64,000 bases of DNA from Tamarix chinensis (taxonomy: Eukaryota > Streptophyta > Magnoliopsida > Caryophyllales > Tamaricaceae). The stretch spans positions 29,543,090 to 29,607,089 of the forward strand of contig CM060180.1 of assembly GCA_030549775.1 (NCBI GenBank), read 5' to 3'. Below the pieces are notes generated by a model that made no database searches, was not told the DNA's origin, and saw nothing but the letters and a program-made list of their open reading frames with translations. Below are positions 61,559 through 64,000 of this stretch, piece by piece; within the stretch, counting starts at the first letter, position 1; the number at the start of each line of letters is the position of its first letter. A program made the translations under genes and the position numbers.

Positions 61559-62229
61559 ATTGTTGTAACACCCCCAAAATTCACTACTGAAAAATTTCAT
61601 TTTATTAAAAGATAATAGCGGAAGCAGATAAATAAAATGTGAACTTTGGGAGTATTACCGCCATACTTAGTACCAGACCGGTTCACTCATACCGTTCCAG
61701 TACCAAGTGCTAAGGCTAAGAAAATGAAATACAATTCGAAAGACATTCAACATGCATAAATCAGAGTAAATTGCAAGAACTTCAACATATTTAAATCAGA
61801 GTAGCGCATCAAATCGTTTTCAGGAATAAAATCCACCAATGGTGGTTAAAGTACCAACATAACATCAAAACCAGGGAATTAAACGAAGAAGGAGGGAAAC
61901 CCTAACGATACCGGATAACTCCTTACTCTCTTTCCCGTAGCCCACTTGAGTAGCACCTGAAAAACCTGCAAGGGCACTGCCCATTGAATAGGCAGGGGCC
62001 CATAAAGGGAATCCCTTCAGTACTACGGTACTGAGTAACCCTTTAATACCACACTTAAAGACAAGCCCGCATACGGCACACAATGCAAGCCACACACATA
62101 TAAATAATGAGAGATGCATACATAACGATGACAAACATAATACTTTATAAGTCACGATCGATACTTTGGGCCTTAAGCCATTATTCTGTCATTAATCCAT
62201 CAATATCATATTTTATATCCATGTGAGTA

Positions 62230-62640
62230 CGAGAACCCCACTATTATAGCTGGTGGACCGGAAGTCAACACACAGGGCAGAACGCCTCTGACCACTATTA
62301 TTGCCGGTGGACCGGAAGATAAACACACAGGGCAGAACGCACCTGACCACTATTATTTTCCGGTGGACCGGTCTGGCCCCGACTCACATGGTGTTCCACT
62401 ATAAGTGATTAGTATTTTTTCATAATCTTATTCACATACATAACCGATTTTATTGAGCTCGGAACCCCCACTATTATTGCCGGTGGACCGGAATACAGAT
62501 AACTCATCATCCAGGGCACAACGCTCCTGGCCACTATTATAACCGGTGGACCGGGATACATATAACTCATCATCCAGGGCACAACGCTCCTGGCCACTAT
62601 TATTACCGGTGGACTGGTACTCAATATCATAATCATCTGG
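62230..62640. repeat. Well-preserved CCGGTGGACCGG hairpin modules
   Basis: Six copies of CCACTATTAT(A/T)NCCGGTGGACCGG alternating with CAGGGCA(G/C)AACGC(T/A)CCTG, including two consecutive ~68-bp units near 62485 and 62553 that are nearly identical. Confidence 0.8.
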
Positions 62641-63289
62641 GCCCGGATCATTAATATTTCACTTTCAATAATAGTATCTTTCCTTTCTTTAATCAGCACA
62701 TCAATCATATTTATTTGCCTCGATTGGGAGATCGATAACCCGGGACACAAAGGTAAACCGGTCGTACCGGTGCATATCAGCTACTCAGTACCCTTTAACC
62801 ATGAACCCAAGGACGCAAAGGTACCCTGGTCGTACCGGTGCATAAAGCTAACTCAGTACCCTACCGACAAGGACACCTAATCCATAAGTATGCATACCCC
62901 CTAACTAGGTCCGTAGAGCTAGGAAGAGTAAGATATAGGGCCTGGCTGGGGCACAAAGGCACACCAGCAAATACCAGAATAATCGTGGACTAAACCACGT
63001 CCTTAGGGTAGCGACCCCTAAGGAGTCACCATTCCCGGTCTCGAGGTCTTTCACTTTAAGTAATAGTGTCTTAATTAAGGTGATCACGAAAAGCACGATA
63101 ATCGATACTTATTCACTTTCAATCGTTCTGATATCATTAATCGTTTCTTATTCAGATGATTATCCAGAATATCACAGAGAAACCATTAAGGCCATACTAA
63201 TTATCAAATACTCTTACTTGGCGAATCAACATCATTTAGTCATATTAATGTTCCACAATCTCAAAGACATATTAGGTACAAATTACTCA

Positions 63290-63960
63290 TTTGCCCTTTA
63301 CTTATATAATTGTTAAGTATCCGTTCCTTACTTGATAAATTACCACATTACCCTTAAGGTTGCATAATTACCAAATTACCCCTTGTCCACTTTAGATTAC
63401 CAAATTGTCTCCTACACTTTTTAAATCACCATTCACCCCTCATAATGACTACACTTATCATATTTCCCTTTTGGTTGGTTATATTACCAAATCGCCCTTC
63501 TCCTTTGTTATAATTACAAAACTGCCCTTGAGTTGGATAAATTACTAAATTACCCTCCTTCATTATCATGATTACTATTTTGCCCCTTTAGTTGGTTAAA
63601 TAATTATCACTTTACCCTTTTATCGGCTAAATTACCAAATTGCCCCTTTAGTTGAACAAATTACCAAATTTCCCTTCTCCTTATCATAATTACCATTTTA
63701 CCCCTCTCAATTATTTTAATTGCCATTTACCCTTTTTAATTATCACAAATCCCAAATTACTCTTCTTCATAATTACCAATATTAATTTACCCTTTTTCAT
63801 AATCAAAATTACTATATTACCCTTCTCCATTATTAAAATTACCATAATGCCCTCCTTCATCCAAAATTACTATTTTACCCCTACTTCCAAAATTACCATT
63901 TTACCCTTCTTTCTCACAACTTACAATTTTATCCTATACTTGTAAATTATCATTTAACCA
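63290..63960. repeat. Minisatellite, ~25-35-bp unit AAATTACCAAATTNCCC
   Basis: About twenty-two imperfect copies of (A)TTACCAAATTRCCCYTT with variable T-rich spacers, same repeat as 38590-39440. Confidence 0.8.
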
Positions 63961-64000
63961 TTTAATCATACAATTTCCATATTGTTCTTTTATCTCAAAA

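Larger units (their letters stand above)
61564..64000 (-). mobile_element. LTR of the same family, cut by the window end
   Basis: Starts TGTAACACCCCC with the well-preserved 3' block (CCGCCATACTTAGTACCAGA, then CCAAGTGCTAAGGCTAAG). Modules lie at 62230-62640 and a TTACCAAATTNCCC minisatellite at 63290-63960. Its nearest relative here is the 36558-41587 LTR, which has the same minisatellite. 5-bp flank ATTGT (61559-61563). The other flank is outside the window. Confidence 0.75.

Noticed and set aside
1..64000. tRNA or rRNA genes
   Set aside because: I scanned by eye for B-box-like GGTTCGA and conserved rRNA words and saw none I could support. A tRNAscan-SE run would be decisive.

Overview
The window is plant nuclear DNA, almost certainly from an angiosperm with a repeat-rich genome. 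The evidence is an intron-containing STP-type hexose transporter, plant-specific REM/B3 and Ptta/En/Spm transposase fragments, degenerate TTTAGGG arrays, Tourist-like MITEs, and LTRs of the plant TGTAACACCC type. I cannot name the species.

Genes sit only at the left edge. Positions 1-224 hold the last two exons of an unrecognised plus-strand gene. Positions 1462-4646 (minus) hold a three-exon STP5/STP7-like monosaccharide/H+ symporter, complete except for an apparent 2-bp deletion near 1707 that breaks the last quarter of exon 3. From about 5 kb to 64 kb I see no intact host gene. The DNA is AT-rich filler plus nested mobile elements.

Layout: 5.5-7.6 kb is AT-rich sequence full of an ACACATCTT-like word. 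Two Tourist-like MITEs lie at 9131-9500 and 10648-11012, both with TAA target duplications. A solo LTR (11677-17348, TSD CTACT) is split by a CACTA transposon (13318-16426, TSD TAA). That transposon carries a B3-domain gene fragment as a ~0.9-kb inverted repeat plus a scrap of Ptta/En/Spm transposase. A 5.1-kb solo LTR follows at 19240-24354 (TSD GTTTT). A minus LTR starting at 24612 is split by a plus solo LTR (26102-28225, TSD CCATC). An Athila/Tat-like LTR (about 29567-35654) is split by a 4.7-kb solo LTR (29680-34340, TSD ATTTC). A telomere-like array with a MITE is split by a 5.0-kb solo LTR (36558-41587, TSD TTTAT). A truncated LTR (about 44070-45001) and another LTR (45276-48288) follow. 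A decayed Ty1/copia pol (48289-51280) is interrupted by a non-autonomous hAT element (49493-50919, TSD GATCTTAT). A second Athila/Tat-like LTR (about 51930-60864) holds a plus LTR (53190-60768), which itself holds a 4.5-kb LTR (55210-59685, TSD CTTAT). A last LTR runs off the window from 61564.

The dominant theme is one superfamily of very long LTRs (2.1-5.1 kb). They share TGTAACACCC/GGGGTGTTACA ends and 5-bp TSDs, and a TATA box is visible in several. Each carries internal tandem modules: a CCGGTGGACCGG-type hairpin array, a variable minisatellite, and in three copies an AAT/AGT microsatellite. No internal retroviral domain belonging to them is visible anywhere in the window.
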